A stretch of DNA of 64,000 nt, from positions 125,983-189,982 of the forward strand of contig VXOR01000083.1 of the NCBI GenBank assembly GCA_009840005.1. Reading direction: 5' to 3'. Position 1 is the stretch's first letter; each line of letters begins with the position of its first letter. A program made the translations under genes and the position numbers. Shown here piece after piece: positions 8,819 to 17,377 of the stretch. The notes beneath the pieces are model-generated. The model made no database searches and had not been told where the DNA came from. It saw only the letters and a list, made by a program, of their open reading frames with translations. This DNA is from Gemmatimonadota bacterium. Lineage in GTDB: Bacteria; Latescibacterota; UBA2968; UBA8231.

Positions 8819-9961
8819 TCAAATGTACCCAGTCGATCCATCCGGCCGCACCGGACAGGTGCGCTGCCAGTGGACGTATTTGTCTTCGCTGATGGCGTCT
8901 TCGTTTACATCGATGCCTAGGCCCGGTCGGTCGCGCAGTTCGAGATAGCCTTCCTTGGGCATATAGGGATCGTCCACCCAGTCCTTCCACTCGTTGCTCA
9001 AGGGCGAGATGTACTCCAGAATTTTGAAGTTGGGCGTGGCCGCAGCAAAGTGCACGTTGACCGCAGTGGCCACCGGCCCCATGGGGTTGTGCGGCGCTAC
9101 GCTGACGTAGTGGGCCTCGGCAATCGCGGCGATTTTGCGCATTTCGAGCAGACCGCCGCACACGCACACATCCGGCTGGATGATGTCCACGGCTTGAGCT
9201 GCCATCAGGTCGAGAAATTCCCAACGGGTGTACAGGCACTCGCCAGTGGCCAAGGGAATCTGCATCTGCTGGCGCAGCCGCGCCCAAGCGGCCGTATGCT
9301 CGGGACGCAGCGGCTCCTCGTAGAAATAGGGGTCGTAGGGCGCCAGCGCATTGGCCAACTGCAAGGCGCGGACCGGCTCAAATATCTTGGCGTGGGGATC
9401 AAAGGCAAATTCAAAGTCCGCGGGCGCGTGCTGGCGAATCTCCTCAAAGTACTTGGCCGCCTCCGCGCAAATGCGCCCCCAGCGATCGACATCCGGACTA
9501 AGGCGGAATGGACTGAGCTTAAAGGCCGTAAAACCCCACTCTTCGTTGAGGCGCTGGGCGCTGTTAGCTGTCTCCTCGCCGTCGCGCCCCCCTGCCCCCT
9601 GGTACACGCGCACCCGGTCGCGGCATGAACCACCCAGTAGCATGTACACCGGCAGACCAGCGGCCTTGCCGGAGATATCCCACAGAGCGTGGTCAACGGC
9701 CGAACTCACCGCTAGGCCGACGCCACCGGGGGGAAAGCGAAATTGCTGGGTGAGTTTGAGCATGATGTACTCGATGCGGCGCGGGTCTTCGCCCTTGATC
9801 ATTTCGAAGATGTAGTCGGCAATAGGTTCTATCGACAGATCGGGGCCAATAGAATACGCCTCGCCCCAGCCGTGGATACCTTCGTCGGTTTCGACTTTGA
9901 TCAGCCCGCGATTGCGGCCGCTGAATAGCCCCATGAAGGTTTTAATCGCCGTGATTTTCAT
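8819..9961 (-). CDS. enolase-superfamily dehydratase, D-galactonate dehydratase-like
   Basis: 380 residues, with AGGAGG about 9 bases before the ATG. The capping domain is followed by a beta/alpha barrel with all the key residues of the DgoD-type family in the right spacing: metal ligands Asp188, Glu215 and Glu241, the FDPH motif giving His190, and the catalytic His291 in PHNPMGP. The pattern fits a syn-dehydratase of an aldonic acid such as galactonate, giving a 2-keto-3-deoxy acid. Other enolase-family sugar acid dehydratases (gluconate, rhamnonate, mannonate) have similar motifs, so the exact substrate is open. It fits with the mannonate-dehydratase-like gene at 60696 as part of sugar acid breakdown. 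Confidence 0.82.
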   Translation of the reverse strand: MKITAIKTFMGLFSGRNRGLIKVETDEGIHGWGEAYSIGPDLSIEPIADYIFEMIKGEDPRRIEYIMLKLTQQFRFPPGGVGLAVSSAVDHALWDISGKAAGLPVYMLLGGSCRDRVRVYQGAGGRDGEETANSAQRLNEEWGFTAFKLSPFRLSPDVDRWGRICAEAAKYFEEIRQHAPADFEFAFDPHAKIFEPVRALQLANALAPYDPYFYEEPLRPEHTAAWARLRQQMQIPLATGECLYTRWEFLDLMAAQAVDIIQPDVCVCGGLLEMRKIAAIAEAHYVSVAPHNPMGPVATAVNVHFAAATPNFKILEYISPLSNEWKDWVDDPYMPKEGYLELRDRPGLGIDVNEDAISEDKYVHWQRTCPVRPDGSTGYI

Positions 9962-10183
9962 CTTGATGTCCTCCTCTTGAGGAAAAGTTGGTTGGGGGGT
10001 AATTACGCCCTATTTTTCTCGACGAGTAGGATGCCGATGATCTAACCATAAAGAAACTCCGAGGGACTGACGGCTTTAGCCGTTCAGGGGGATAGGAGCG
10101 GCCTGAACGACGGGCACGCAGTGTCCCTGAGTGAAGGACGATATAGCTTGATGGCGCATTGTCTCATGGTTATATGTACTCTT

Positions 10184-11302
10184 ATGAAACGGGTTATCCA
10201 AATCAAGCTCCTTCCTACGACAGAGCAAGCGGGCGCGCTTGAAGAGACGATGCGCCGGTTTAATGCCGCGTGTAACGGGGTGGCCAAGAAAGCCTTTGAG
10301 CGTCAGTTGGCTAACAGCTATGCGCTGCACAAGCTGTATTACTACGAAGTTCGTGAACAGTTTGATTTGCCTGCTGATATTGCTATCCTGACGTTTGCCC
10401 ACGTAGCGGCGGCCTACAAGCGCGACAAATCCAAGCAGGTGTCGTTTCGTCCCTTGGCGGCTATTCCGTATCGCAAGGGGGCGTTCCGCTACAAAAGCCT
10501 GACGACGGTCAATATCAAGACAGCCGATGGGAAGCGTCACGACATTTCGATGGTCATGGGTGACTACCAAGCCAACCAGTTTGACCAAGTCAAGCAGTTT
10601 GCTGAACTGGTGCGTCGCAAGGATGGCAAGTGGTTTATCATGGCTACCGTCGAGCATGAGCCTGAGCCGCCGTGCGACACCGACGACTTCCTCGGCGTGG
10701 ACCTCGGGGTAGAGAACCTGGCCACCGACTCCGACGGGGAAATGCACTCGGGCGAAGACGTGGAAGAAGTCCGCGTCAAGAACCAGACGCTCAAGCAGGT
10801 TCTTCAGTCGGCGGCTGATCTGGCTGCCAATCACCGACGGCGTAAGCGCATCCGCAAGAAGCTCAAGCGTATTGCAGACCGCGAGTCTCGCTTTCGTCGT
10901 AATACCAATCACGTCCTCTCTAAGCGACTCGTTGAGAAGGCCAAAGACACCGGCCGCGGCATAGCCCTTGAAGACCTCAAGGGCATCCGGGACCGGATAC
11001 GGTTTCGCAAGCCTCAACGTAACCGCATGGGGTCTTGGGGATTCGACCAACTTAGGCAGTACATTGCCTACAAGGCCCAACAAGCCGGCGTGCTGCTCAA
11101 GATCGTCGATCCCAAGTACACTTCTCAGATGTGTTCCCAATGTGGACATATCGAAAGCGGTAATCGCTCCTCACAGTCTCGGCTTTGTTGCAAGCAGTGT
11201 GGCTTTGAGCTTCACGCTGATTGCAACGCCGCCCGGAATATCCGGGCAAAGGCTCTTGTCAACGAGCCTATAGTTTCGGCCTACGCCGCTGCGGCGGGGT
11301 AA
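10184..11302 (+). CDS. tnpB: TnpB RNA-guided nuclease of an IS200/IS605-type element
   Basis: 372 residues from the ATG at 10184; the frame is open 21 codons further up, but family homology begins with MKRVIQIKLLPT. The RuvC residues are all present: Asp173 (GVDLGVENLA), Glu263 (ALEDLKGI) and Asp346 (HADCNAARNI). The zinc finger is intact (C317-x-x-C320, C335/C336-x-x-C339). So the nuclease looks functional. TnpB proteins cut DNA next to a short TAM using an omegaRNA from the element's right end. The element lacks tnpA. The long minus-strand frame over the gene (10076-11149) is a shadow. Confidence 0.9.
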   Translation: MKRVIQIKLLPTTEQAGALEETMRRFNAACNGVAKKAFERQLANSYALHKLYYYEVREQFDLPADIAILTFAHVAAAYKRDKSKQVSFRPLAAIPYRKGAFRYKSLTTVNIKTADGKRHDISMVMGDYQANQFDQVKQFAELVRRKDGKWFIMATVEHEPEPPCDTDDFLGVDLGVENLATDSDGEMHSGEDVEEVRVKNQTLKQVLQSAADLAANHRRRKRIRKKLKRIADRESRFRRNTNHVLSKRLVEKAKDTGRGIALEDLKGIRDRIRFRKPQRNRMGSWGFDQLRQYIAYKAQQAGVLLKIVDPKYTSQMCSQCGHIESGNRSSQSRLCCKQCGFELHADCNAARNIRAKALVNEPIVSAYAAAAG

Positions 11303-11344
11303 CGGCCAGGGACAAGCCGGTGACTTTAGTCATCGGTAGTTGAC
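11180..11344 (+). ncRNA. probable omegaRNA region at the element's right end
   Basis: In this family the guide RNA is transcribed through the 3' end of tnpB and the right end, and its last part is a hairpin followed by the guide taken from flanking DNA. Here the stem CCGGTGAC/GTCATCGG with loop TTTA (11317-11336) and the closing TAGTTGAC occupy that position. The guide would start near 11345, in the short leader of the PhyH gene. The 5' end is not visible from sequence; the start coordinate is a placeholder. Confidence 0.35.
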
Positions 11345-11364
11345 AGATTCAACTCGGGAGAACA

Positions 11365-12192
11365 ATGCAATTCGTCCAATTGACCCACGCGCAGCGCCGC
11401 GCTTTTGCAGCCGACGGCTTTCTCATGGTCCCACAAGCCATCGATGCCGACGCCGTGGCCTGCCTGACCAAAGCAAGCGATCGCTTGATGAAATCGTTTC
11501 TCGACGACCCAGCCGAGATCCAAATGCAATTGCGCCAGGGCGTCGTCCAAGAGGAAGCGTTCGACCAACTCGTCTCCAACTCGGCCACCGTTCCCTTAGT
11601 AGTGCAGTTGCTCTCTCCCAATATCCATCTCCACTCGGCCTCGGTGATCTACAAAAAGCCCCAAGATCCACACACCACAGAGCCGCGGCGCGGCTGGCAC
11701 CGCGATATTGGCATTGCCGAAGATCTGGGACAAGCCGGTTTGCCGCGCCTCGGCGTAAAAGTGTGCTACTGCCTGACCGACTTTGCCGAACCCAACTCCG
11801 GCATGACCATGATGGCCCGCGGCACCCACCTCAATGAGACGCCCCTAGCCATTCCCACGGGTGCGGTCGATCCATCGACGGTGGTCGATCCGCTATTGTG
11901 CGCCGGCGACGCCATCCTCTTTGAAAACCGCACGTTCCACACCGCGGCACCCAATTTGAGCCAGCGCACCTCCAAGGTGATAATCTACGGCTACGCCTAC
12001 CGCTGGATGAATACAGATCAATACCTCGATCCACCAGACCAACGGGTATTGCAGCGGACGACCAACGACATCGACTGGCAGCTCTTGGGCGGCTATTACA
12101 ACGTCGATGAAGTACCCCGTGCATTGATCGACTGGGCCGAACAGTACGGCGTCAATCCGCCCTCCGTGACCTGGACTACGGACGCTCTGTAG
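11365..12192 (+). CDS. phytanoyl-CoA dioxygenase family (PhyH) Fe(II)/2-oxoglutarate oxygenase
   Basis: 275 residues with a GGGAG ribosome site. The double-stranded beta-helix iron site is complete: His112 and Asp114 (WHRDIG) and His192 (FENRTFHTAAPN); an Arg shortly after (Arg201) is the usual 2-oxoglutarate anchor. The enzymes hydroxylate varied small molecules, and this group is heavily expanded in Poribacteria- and Latescibacteria-type genomes; the substrate cannot be read from sequence. The tnpB element ends about 20 bases upstream, so the native promoter has probably been displaced and expression may start within the element. Confidence 0.88.
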   Translation: MQFVQLTHAQRRAFAADGFLMVPQAIDADAVACLTKASDRLMKSFLDDPAEIQMQLRQGVVQEEAFDQLVSNSATVPLVVQLLSPNIHLHSASVIYKKPQDPHTTEPRRGWHRDIGIAEDLGQAGLPRLGVKVCYCLTDFAEPNSGMTMMARGTHLNETPLAIPTGAVDPSTVVDPLLCAGDAILFENRTFHTAAPNLSQRTSKVIIYGYAYRWMNTDQYLDPPDQRVLQRTTNDIDWQLLGGYYNVDEVPRALIDWAEQYGVNPPSVTWTTDAL

Positions 12193-12326
12193 CTCGTCGG
12201 CAATGTGTGCGGAGAGAAGCAGGGGAAAAACCCATGCTCAGACAACCCTTTTGCCATTAGTGCTGGAGCGGTCTGTCGCCAGTATTGGCGACACAATGTT
12301 GAAGGCACTTCAAGAGGAGCAATAAC

Positions 12327-13784
12327 ATGACGGACGAAAAATCGGCCTTTTTATTCATCGACGATGAGTCTATCGAAAGCCTCGACAACGTCGCAAAAGG
12401 GGTTGTCCCTGCCAAGAAGGTTTCGCAACAGCCGCTGATCGAGAAAGATCAAGCCTATGAAGAGGAGTGGCTGATCGGCAGCTACATCAATGTCCTGTAC
12501 GACGACGAAGAGAACATCTTCAAGATGTGGTACGGCGTGGGCCGAAAATTGAGCGACGCGCGCGGCGACCAAGCGGACGGAGTGGCCTACGCCGTCTCCC
12601 AAGACGGGATCCACTGGGAAAAACCCATCCTCAACCTCTTCGAGGACGGCGGCAGCAAAGAGAATAACCTAGTCTTTCCATTTTTCAGGTGGGGAGCGGG
12701 GACCGGCGTCATGAAAGACCCCATTGAAACCGATCCGGCCAAGCGCTACAAAATGCTCTTTATGTTCCAGAGTGGCGACATGATGTTCGCCGGCATCGTC
12801 CAGCCGGTCTGCGTGGCGTATTCTGCCGACGGAATCCATTGGGATGTGCCCCAACGCTGGCTCAACCCGGTCATTCCCGAGGGATCGGACACCCATCTGG
12901 TCGCTTATTGGGATGCCAAAATCCACCGCTACGTCGTCTATCTCCGGGGGCGGCCCAACGTGCGCATCATTTGCATGGCCGAGAGCAGTGATTTTGAAAA
13001 CTGGACTCCGCGCCAGATTATCGTTGCCCCCGACGAACTCGATCCCTCTCAGGATCACGAGTTTTACGGTATGAGTTCGCTGGCGTATCGCGACTTTCGC
13101 ATCGGCTTCCTGTCTGTGTTTCACACGCTCTACGAGGGCTGGATCGCCCAGAACCAGATCGAAGATTGGATGCCTGAATGGATGAACCAGATGGACGTTC
13201 AGTTGACCTATTCAAAGGACGGCCGCACCTGGCATCGGGCGGGCAACCGCGAACCCATTCTGCTCTGCGGCTCCCCGGGCAGCTATGATTGTGGAAGTGT
13301 CTATCCCCCGCATGCCCCTTTTGTCCTAGACGAGGAAATATGGGTCTATCACGGCGGCTCAAACGATCTGCACGGCGAGCCGCCGCGCGGCGGCGAAAAA
13401 TCCCAGCGGGGAATCAATCTGGCGAAAATCGAAAAGGACCGGCTGGTCTGTCTGAAAACGGACGCCCAAGGGGTCGTGTCCACAGTGCCACTGAACGTTG
13501 ATCCCCACGCTTTGTGGATCAACGCCGATGCGAGCGGCGGCTCGCTGCAAGTGGAGCTGGCCGATCCGTTTGACCGGGTCGTGCCGGGTTTTGGCCGCGA
13601 CGACTGCATACCCTTCTCGGGCAATGAGACAGAATATCAGATACAATGGAAAGGCGATCGGCAAGGTGCGGCCGGGAGCAAAGCGGGCGGTCTCGAACAG
13701 AAGATGGTCTCACAGATGCGAGGGGGGCTCAAGGTCAAAGTGTACCTAGACCACGCCAAACTATTTGCGCTCTACGCTCCTTAG
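12327..13784 (+). CDS. five-bladed beta-propeller protein, GH43/GH32-like fold
   Basis: 485 residues with an AGAGGAG ribosome site. Repeated blade signatures occur: a mid-chain Asp-Gly-Ile-His-Trp motif (SQDGIHWEKP, SADGIHWDVP, SKDGRTWHRA), an MWYGVG strand and VYHGGSNDLHG near the end. This is the pattern of glycosidase-like five-bladed propellers (GH43/GH32/GH68 clans) as annotated in many polysaccharide-degrading genomes. I cannot place the three acidic catalytic residues with confidence. No signal peptide is seen, so it may act in the cytoplasm. Its stop overlaps that of the convergent heparinase gene by four bases. Confidence 0.7.
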   Translation: MTDEKSAFLFIDDESIESLDNVAKGVVPAKKVSQQPLIEKDQAYEEEWLIGSYINVLYDDEENIFKMWYGVGRKLSDARGDQADGVAYAVSQDGIHWEKPILNLFEDGGSKENNLVFPFFRWGAGTGVMKDPIETDPAKRYKMLFMFQSGDMMFAGIVQPVCVAYSADGIHWDVPQRWLNPVIPEGSDTHLVAYWDAKIHRYVVYLRGRPNVRIICMAESSDFENWTPRQIIVAPDELDPSQDHEFYGMSSLAYRDFRIGFLSVFHTLYEGWIAQNQIEDWMPEWMNQMDVQLTYSKDGRTWHRAGNREPILLCGSPGSYDCGSVYPPHAPFVLDEEIWVYHGGSNDLHGEPPRGGEKSQRGINLAKIEKDRLVCLKTDAQGVVSTVPLNVDPHALWINADASGGSLQVELADPFDRVVPGFGRDDCIPFSGNETEYQIQWKGDRQGAAGSKAGGLEQKMVSQMRGGLKVKVYLDHAKLFALYAP

Positions 13785-16700
13785 TAAACGCCGAGTTCCA
13801 CGCAACTAAGCCACCCTCCCGCCAAGCTGCACACCACGCCGCTGCGGCACGGCCACAAACCGCGAATTTCCGCTTCCATCGCCACAGAGCCCACACACCT
13901 GCCGTCCGCATCGCAAGCTAACAGCGCACCCTTTTCCACGGCTGCGACAATGTATTCCCCCACCGGGGCGATGGCCCGAATCCACTCGCCGACCTGGACG
14001 TGCCAGCGCAATTCCCCTCGGTAGCTAAAGGCGTAGAGTTCGCCGAATTCACTGGCCGCAACCAATCCCCAAGGAAAGGCGATGAGACCTACAACCTCGC
14101 CGACGATATTGGCGTGCCAGACCTCGGCCCCATCCTGCGGTTTGACCGCGTAAATCCAGCCGTCCTGCGTGCCATAGACGATTTCGCACACGCCGTCTCC
14201 ATCGACATCGACCAATTGCAGATGGGTCAGGCCGATACCGCGGCGCGGCGTAGTGGCATTGCCCTCGGACCCCACTTCTTCAAAGGTGGTCCAGCGGAAG
14301 GACCCATCGCTATTGTGCACATTGAGCGGAGTGGAGTATTCAGTCCCCGCAATCACCTCGGCCAGACCATCGCCGTCCACATCCGCGGCGGCGAGCACCG
14401 TGATCGCGTGGTAGCGCACCCACTCTGCCCATTCGAGCGTGCCATCCGCAGCAAAGGCGTTTATGTACCAGCCCACGGTGGACGCCAACACACTCGTGCG
14501 GCCCTGACCCTCCAGATCGGCCACAGCTAAACCGGAGACTTTTGCACCCCACCCGGAGTTTTTCAAGGTCTGGGTCCAACGCTGCTCGCCGCTGTGGCCT
14601 TCAAGTGCGGCCAGTTGACCATCGTCCGTGCCCACCAGCGCTTCCACCTCCCCATCGGCGTCGATATCGGCCAAAAGCAGGGCAGTGGCCACCTGGTCCG
14701 GCCCCAGTCGATGTGACCACATCGCCGCGCCGTCCCCGAGCTCCAGTTGGACGACCTCCCCGTCCTCAGTGCCAGCAAGCAAAATTTCATTGTGGACCGC
14801 TACAGCACTTATCTCGGTCGAACCCAGATCCCGGCTCCACTTGACGGTCCAACCACCTTCTGGCCGAAGCCGGGAAGGTTCCACCACGGCAGGGGGAGGT
14901 TCTGGCGCGACAGCGTCCATGGCGTCGCAGATGCGTTGCGCTATTTCACTCTGTCCCACTTGGAACGTCGCATGCAACCCGTCAAACACCTGCCAGTCCC
15001 AATCCTCGCCCTCGGCAAAGCCTAGGCGTTCAATGCCTTGCAAAGTCAGGCTATCTCCCTTTAGAGAGATCCCGAACATTTCAGCCTCAATTGCCAGCGC
15101 GCCCAAGCGAGTATGGCCGACGCCCCAAATGGTCGTCTCCTCTCCATCGCGGATCTCGACGGCCCTTGCATTCAGGCGCGCTATGCGGATGTCGGGATGC
15201 GGTGTCAGCAGGTTGATATAGAAGAGATTCTCCCCCGGCTGCATGGTGCGGGCGGCTTGCTGGTGCAGGACGTGGAGTATGTCCCCGGCGTGCGGATAGT
15301 TGGACCAGCGGCTTTTCACGTGCAAGTCGGCCGCGATTTCCTGGGCCGCTCCATCGGCATTGTCGATGTAGAAGTATTCGCCCTCCTGATGCAGACATAC
15401 CCTAGACCCTGTGAGTTCAGCTTCGCCCACCAGCCGCCACAAGCAGTAGCAGCGATAGTCCCCAGCCTCGGTGCATTGCAGTTGATCGATCACCGCAAAA
15501 TAGCGCCCCTTGCCCCAGAAAACATTGCGCCGCCAGTCCACTCCGTTGTACCCGGCAGCCTCGGTCTGCACCAAGCCAAGAGCGGCACTTTCGCTGCGGT
15601 AGTTCAGCGAGGCCAGCAGCGGCAGCAGCAGCCCATCTCCCGGCGGCTGCAACACGCCCACGCCATCGCGGATGACGGCGACTGAATTGTGGAATTTGGG
15701 TGCCGCGCGGATATAGTCACCGTCCCCCAACCAAGCTCGGTCGTTCCAAGTCAGCCGGACGATGGTATTGCTGTCTTCGTGCCCGTGGCAGAACGTGCCG
15801 CTCCCTTCGAGCAACAAATACTCGCTCATCGGGTCGAAGTCGCGCCGCAGCGAGAGCTTGTCGAAGTAGTCTTTTTGTGGGTCTGGCTGGTTGTCAGCCG
15901 GAGCGTACGCGCGCACCCACCGCAGCGCTTTGTCCGGCAATTTCATCGCGTATATACCGAGCAGACCAACCGGTTCCTCGGGGACGCATTCGGCGAGCGC
16001 CAATCCATTTTCCCCCCACTCGACGCCGGCATAAAGCCCCCGCAACACGTGCGCCAGCGTCGGCCTCTTGCGCGCGCCCAGCCAGTTGAGGATCCACAAA
16101 TGCTCTGGGTTGCGCGCATACCAAGTGGAAACCATCGGCGCCCACAAGCGGCCTTCCCACCCCTGGGACGGAGAAAACGGGGAGTACCCCGAGGTATCTC
16201 CGTGGTTGCTCTCGCTGCGCATATTGTCCGTAGTCACCACCGCTAGCGTACACAAATCGGCGATGTGGCCATTCTCGATATACCCGTAGTCGTTCTTAAG
16301 CAACCCGTACGAGAGCGTCTCCTGAGGCACGAGCCAAGCGTACCCCACGCCACCGTCGTCGTTGGATCTGTAGCAATCGCTCTGACCAGCAAAAATCCGC
16401 TCCACCACTTCCTCAGTGGGATCGAATTCCCGGATGCCGTAGCGCCTACTCAGGTAGTTGTGGCCTGCTGCCAAATCCATGGCGATATAGGTGGTGTGGT
16501 TCTGGCGAATCTGGTCGGGAGGATTGACTCTTTCCTCCATATAGAACAGGCCGGCCAAGTGGCGCAGCATCTCGCCCATCATGGTCGCCACCCCGCGGCG
16601 ATCGGCCTCGGTATAGAGCGGACTATCCTCGATCAGCTCCCAGAGGTGGATGAGGCTGTGAAAGTGAAAAAAGCAGTGGTAGGTCTCTGGGTAGTCGCGC

Positions 16701-17374
16701 CGCTGAGCCAGCCAAGGTTCTAGGGAACCGGCGAAGATGGCCGGCACGGCGCGGCCCCACACCGGATGGTCGGTCAGATAGTAATACCAAGCGTAGCTCT
16801 CCACCTGACCGCCCCGAAAAGGCGTGGAAACCCAAGCGCCTTCCCAAGTCTTGAGATCGTCCTGCACCATCTTTTCCAGTTGTGCTTCCTCGGGAAACCG
16901 AGGTAGAGAATGCTGAAATTGAGCGGCGTGTACCCGCTGCAACTCCCCGTCACTAGCGCGGACCAAATCCTCGAACACCGCAAAGGCCGCGAGCAGCCCT
17001 TCCCGGCTGCTGGCTCCGAGGACGATACAGTTTTTGCCATAGCCGAAGGGATCTGAAATCGACTTGACAAAATAGCCGTTCCCGCCGGGAAAAAAGGTAT
17101 CGACAAAACAGCAGCGGGCCGTGTAGAGCCGCCGCAGCGCGGCGTTGTTCGTCATATTGCCGCAGGCGATCACCTGCGTACTGCTGAAAAGCGCGTCGGT
17201 GAAATCCCGCTGCGCGACAATATCGGGCACCCTCCCTCCCACGGCGGCGATAGCACCCTGTAGTTGCACAACGGGAGAAGTCGCTTGGAGACCATCCGGC
17301 ACCACCAGGACCGTATCTGCGGCGAGGTCGGTGCGGGGAAAATGTCGTGAGTGTGCAAAGGCGAATTCTATCAT
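13781..17374 (-). CDS. heparinase II/III-like protein fused to a PQQ/FG-GAP beta-propeller
   Basis: 1197 residues. The first part (to about 850) has the alpha/alpha-toroid plus beta-sandwich layout of heparinase II/III-type polysaccharide lyases: a His-rich stretch HCFFHFHSLIHLW, a Tyr- and Trp-rich helical barrel, and then the sandwich with GTFCHGHEDSNT, a typical metal/active-site His loop. The last part (about 860-1197) is a propeller with FG-GAP-like blades (LLADIDADGEVEALVGT, AAADVDGDGLAEVIAGT, QLVDVDGDGVCEIVYGT). The fusion is uncommon and suggests the propeller holds or presents the substrate. No export signal is evident. It starts 3 bases after the upstream gene's stop, so it is the last gene of an operon with the MFS/synthase fusion and the molybdoenzyme. 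Confidence 0.8.
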   Translation of the reverse strand: MIEFAFAHSRHFPRTDLAADTVLVVPDGLQATSPVVQLQGAIAAVGGRVPDIVAQRDFTDALFSSTQVIACGNMTNNAALRRLYTARCCFVDTFFPGGNGYFVKSISDPFGYGKNCIVLGASSREGLLAAFAVFEDLVRASDGELQRVHAAQFQHSLPRFPEEAQLEKMVQDDLKTWEGAWVSTPFRGGQVESYAWYYYLTDHPVWGRAVPAIFAGSLEPWLAQRRDYPETYHCFFHFHSLIHLWELIEDSPLYTEADRRGVATMMGEMLRHLAGLFYMEERVNPPDQIRQNHTTYIAMDLAAGHNYLSRRYGIREFDPTEEVVERIFAGQSDCYRSNDDGGVGYAWLVPQETLSYGLLKNDYGYIENGHIADLCTLAVVTTDNMRSESNHGDTSGYSPFSPSQGWEGRLWAPMVSTWYARNPEHLWILNWLGARKRPTLAHVLRGLYAGVEWGENGLALAECVPEEPVGLLGIYAMKLPDKALRWVRAYAPADNQPDPQKDYFDKLSLRRDFDPMSEYLLLEGSGTFCHGHEDSNTIVRLTWNDRAWLGDGDYIRAAPKFHNSVAVIRDGVGVLQPPGDGLLLPLLASLNYRSESAALGLVQTEAAGYNGVDWRRNVFWGKGRYFAVIDQLQCTEAGDYRCYCLWRLVGEAELTGSRVCLHQEGEYFYIDNADGAAQEIAADLHVKSRWSNYPHAGDILHVLHQQAARTMQPGENLFYINLLTPHPDIRIARLNARAVEIRDGEETTIWGVGHTRLGALAIEAEMFGISLKGDSLTLQGIERLGFAEGEDWDWQVFDGLHATFQVGQSEIAQRICDAMDAVAPEPPPAVVEPSRLRPEGGWTVKWSRDLGSTEISAVAVHNEILLAGTEDGEVVQLELGDGAAMWSHRLGPDQVATALLLADIDADGEVEALVGTDDGQLAALEGHSGEQRWTQTLKNSGWGAKVSGLAVADLEGQGRTSVLASTVGWYINAFAADGTLEWAEWVRYHAITVLAAADVDGDGLAEVIAGTEYSTPLNVHNSDGSFRWTTFEEVGSEGNATTPRRGIGLTHLQLVDVDGDGVCEIVYGTQDGWIYAVKPQDGAEVWHANIVGEVVGLIAFPWGLVAASEFGELYAFSYRGELRWHVQVGEWIRAIAPVGEYIVAAVEKGALLACDADGRCVGSVAMEAEIRGLWPCRSGVVCSLAGGWLSCVELGVY

Positions 17375-17377
17375 GGT

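Larger units (their letters stand above)
10067..11344 (+). mobile_element. IS200/IS605-type element carrying tnpB only
   Basis: The tnpB gene is flanked by subterminal hairpins of the IS200/IS605 kind. The left one pairs CTGA-CGGC (10067-10074) with GCCG-T-TCAG (10079-10087), with a bulged T and loop TTTA. The right one pairs CCGGTGAC (11317-11324) with GTCATCGG (11329-11336), again with loop TTTA. The right end probably closes with TAGTTGAC near 11344. There is no tnpA transposase gene, so the copy depends on a TnpA elsewhere or is a fossil. The true left boundary could lie up to about 40 bases further out. It lies just upstream of the PhyH gene at 11365. Confidence 0.72.

Noticed and set aside
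10076..11149. 357-codon minus-strand frame over tnpB
   Set aside because: The opposite strand encodes a full TnpB with all motifs; the minus frame has none.
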